From assembly GCF_014651135.1 (NCBI RefSeq), contig NZ_BMWH01000016.1:21830-64097 (forward strand): DNA of 42,268 nucleotides, in the 5' to 3' direction. Origin of the DNA: Streptomyces echinoruber (GTDB taxonomy: Bacteria > Actinomycetota > Actinomycetes > Streptomycetales > Streptomycetaceae). The notes under the pieces are model-generated. The model did not search any database. It was not told where the DNA came from and saw nothing but the letters and a program-made list of their open reading frames with translations. Both the position numbers and the translations under genes were made by a program. Shown here piece by piece: positions 41,203 to 42,268 of this stretch (its first letter is position 1; every line of letters starts with the position of its first letter).

Positions 41203-41544
41203 GACGCACTCCGATACGGCAACGGCTGCGCAGGACACGGCCGGCGCGGGCGGGACGCTACGACTGTGGCACAGCCCGGGGCGGCCTGTAAGGGAATCGG
41301 CAACACACGATACGGGCGTGCGCACGGCATATGCCACCGTCTTCGCGGACCGTTGCGGCGGTGCGGATGACGTAGGCGTCCGCAGGCCCAAGTCGTAGGA
41401 AACGTACGCGACTTGACGAGACGCTTGAGGGTTCGGCCGTCATTCATGCGGGTGTTCGACGGTCATGTGTTCGCGGTGGTGCAGATCACAGCATCCCGGT
41501 GCCGGTGACCTGTCCTGAAAGCCGCCGTGCGGACTCGTAAGGGT
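41203..41544. promoter_or_regulatory. divergent region between the SpoIIE-like and SsgA-like genes
   Basis: A long spaced inverted repeat has arms CAAGTCG (41389-41395) and CGACTTG (41409-41415). The 10-bp palindrome GGCATATGCC lies at 41326-41335. Either may be an operator. A TTGACG at 41412-41417 overlaps the right arm and could be a -35 for the SsgA-like gene, without a convincing -10. Confidence 0.5.
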
Positions 41545-41958
41545 ATGGACATCACCATCGAGCAGACCGCCCGGGGCCGCCTGGTGACCGCTCAGCAGCG
41601 GTGCACCTCGGTGGCCGCCACCTTCCGCTACAGCTCCGCCGAGCCGCTGGCCGTGCACGTCGGCTTCCCGCCCGAGGCGTCGCTGGAGGGCGACGCCGTG
41701 ACATGGACCTTCGCGCGCGATCTGCTGGAGGAGGGGCTGGAGCGGCCGGCCGGCCGCGGGGACGTGCAGCTGTGGCCGTGCGGCCCCGGCCACACGGTCG
41801 TGGAGCTCCACGCGCCGGGCGGCATCGCCATGCTCCTGTTCGCCGCACCGCTGCTGCGCCGCTTCCTGCAGCACACCTACGCCGCGGTGCCGGCCGGCCA
41901 GGAGAACCTGCAGGACGCCGTGGACCGCGGACTGGAGGCCCTGTTCGGCGGGGTGTGA
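41545..41958 (+). CDS. SsgA-family sporulation/cell division regulator
   Basis: A 137-residue protein beginning MDITIEQTARGRLV. The core FRYSSAEPLAVHVGFPPEAS, VTWTFARDLLEEGLERPAGRGDVQLWPCG and the C-terminal FLQHTYAAVPAGQE match the SALP family (SsgA to SsgG), which guide septum and wall formation during sporulation in morphologically complex actinomycetes. The family supports the Streptomyces assignment. ATG 41545 fits the family N-terminus; GTG 41527, preceded by a weak purine stretch, is an alternative. It cannot be assigned to a specific member by eye. Confidence 0.9.
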   Translation: MDITIEQTARGRLVTAQQRCTSVAATFRYSSAEPLAVHVGFPPEASLEGDAVTWTFARDLLEEGLERPAGRGDVQLWPCGPGHTVVELHAPGGIAMLLFAAPLLRRFLQHTYAAVPAGQENLQDAVDRGLEALFGGV

Positions 41959-42188
41959 CCGGGGTGTGACCGGGAGGGGACCGGTGACGAGCGGGCCGGT
42001 CGGGAGGGGAGCGGGGCCGGGGGAGGGGGTGGGGGAGAGGGCGGTGCCGATACGCGGTGCCGGCCGGTCCCGCCGCGCGGCCGTGCCGCGGCCCGAGGCC
42101 GCGGGCCGTCGGCGCGCCGTCCAGGGGGTGCACCGTCGGGTGGGCCAGGTGGGTGCGCCGGGCGCGCACGGGATGATCCACCGGTGCG
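41959..42188. other. intergenic region at the end
   Basis: No supported gene. The first 70 bp hold GGGGTGTGACC and G-rich short repeats; the rest is very GC-rich and unremarkable. Confidence 0.5.
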
Positions 42189-42209
42189 GAAACGGGGATT
42201 TCCCGTTTC
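42189..42209. promoter_or_regulatory. palindrome near the window end
   Basis: GAAACGGG (42189-42196) and CCCGTTTC (42202-42209) form a perfect 8-bp-arm palindrome around GATTT, followed by TTGGAGAAG. It is AT-rich for this genome and may be an operator or attenuator of a gene beyond the window. Confidence 0.5.
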
Positions 42210-42268
42210 TTGGAGAAGACTTTGCCGTTGGCCGATTCGTGACGAGCCCGCGCGGCGGGCGGCGCGCC

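Overview
The window comes from a high-GC actinobacterium, almost certainly a Streptomyces. Support for this is the extreme GC bias at third codon positions, GTG/TTG starts, an SsgA-family cell-division protein, an NsdA/NsdB-type regulator, DUF397 and DUF6479-like small proteins, and rare TTA (bldA-type) codons in only two genes. No rRNA, tRNA, CRISPR array, transposase or phage gene was found.

Layout. (1) 1-18.9 kb is a low-oxygen/energy-stress island: a GAF-SpoIIE phosphatase, a stand-alone cytochrome c oxidase subunit I, a flavodoxin-PPK2 pair, AdhE, a CBS-BON protein, an HPF-like ribosome factor, pyruvate phosphate dikinase, three-quarters of a USP/carbamate kinase/pyruvate formate-lyase/PFL-activase run, and a second USP. 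(2) 18.9-21.7 kb: an FAD oxidoreductase co-directional with that USP, and a polysaccharide pyruvyl transferase. (3) 22.1-26.1 kb: small stress-type proteins (Lys/Pro-rich protein, single-TM protein, ChaB/Rho-N protein, Cys-rich four-helix copper-binding protein, DUF2795) plus a carotenoid-desaturase-like flavoprotein. (4) 26.2-32.2 kb: a Tat-exported class-C serine hydrolase with a TTA codon, two adenylate-forming CoA ligases, an alpha/beta hydrolase. (5) 32.3-34.3 kb: DUF397, a third USP, a conserved hypothetical. (6) 34.3-42.3 kb: an exported amidase with an N-terminal lysozyme-like region, a TTA-containing APH-type kinase divergent from an NsdA/B-like regulator, a degenerate PAS-SpoIIE phosphatase, and an SsgA-like protein.

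How it may work together. PflB/PflA split pyruvate to acetyl-CoA and formate, AdhE reduces acetyl-CoA to ethanol and regenerates NAD+, PPDK links pyruvate and PEP, carbamate kinase and PPK2 can make NTP without respiration, and the HPF-like, CBS and USP proteins fit a dormancy state. This is a fermentation kit in a lineage regarded as obligately aerobic. A 14-bp DevR/DosR-like box (GGGA-N4-CGGCCC and its complement) recurs upstream of the oxidase subunit (three copies exactly 24 bp apart), the first USP and PFL, which suggests an OsdR/DevR-type regulon. No such regulator is encoded here. The window is also unusually rich in short tandem repeats with helical-turn or 15-bp periods in its intergenic regions.
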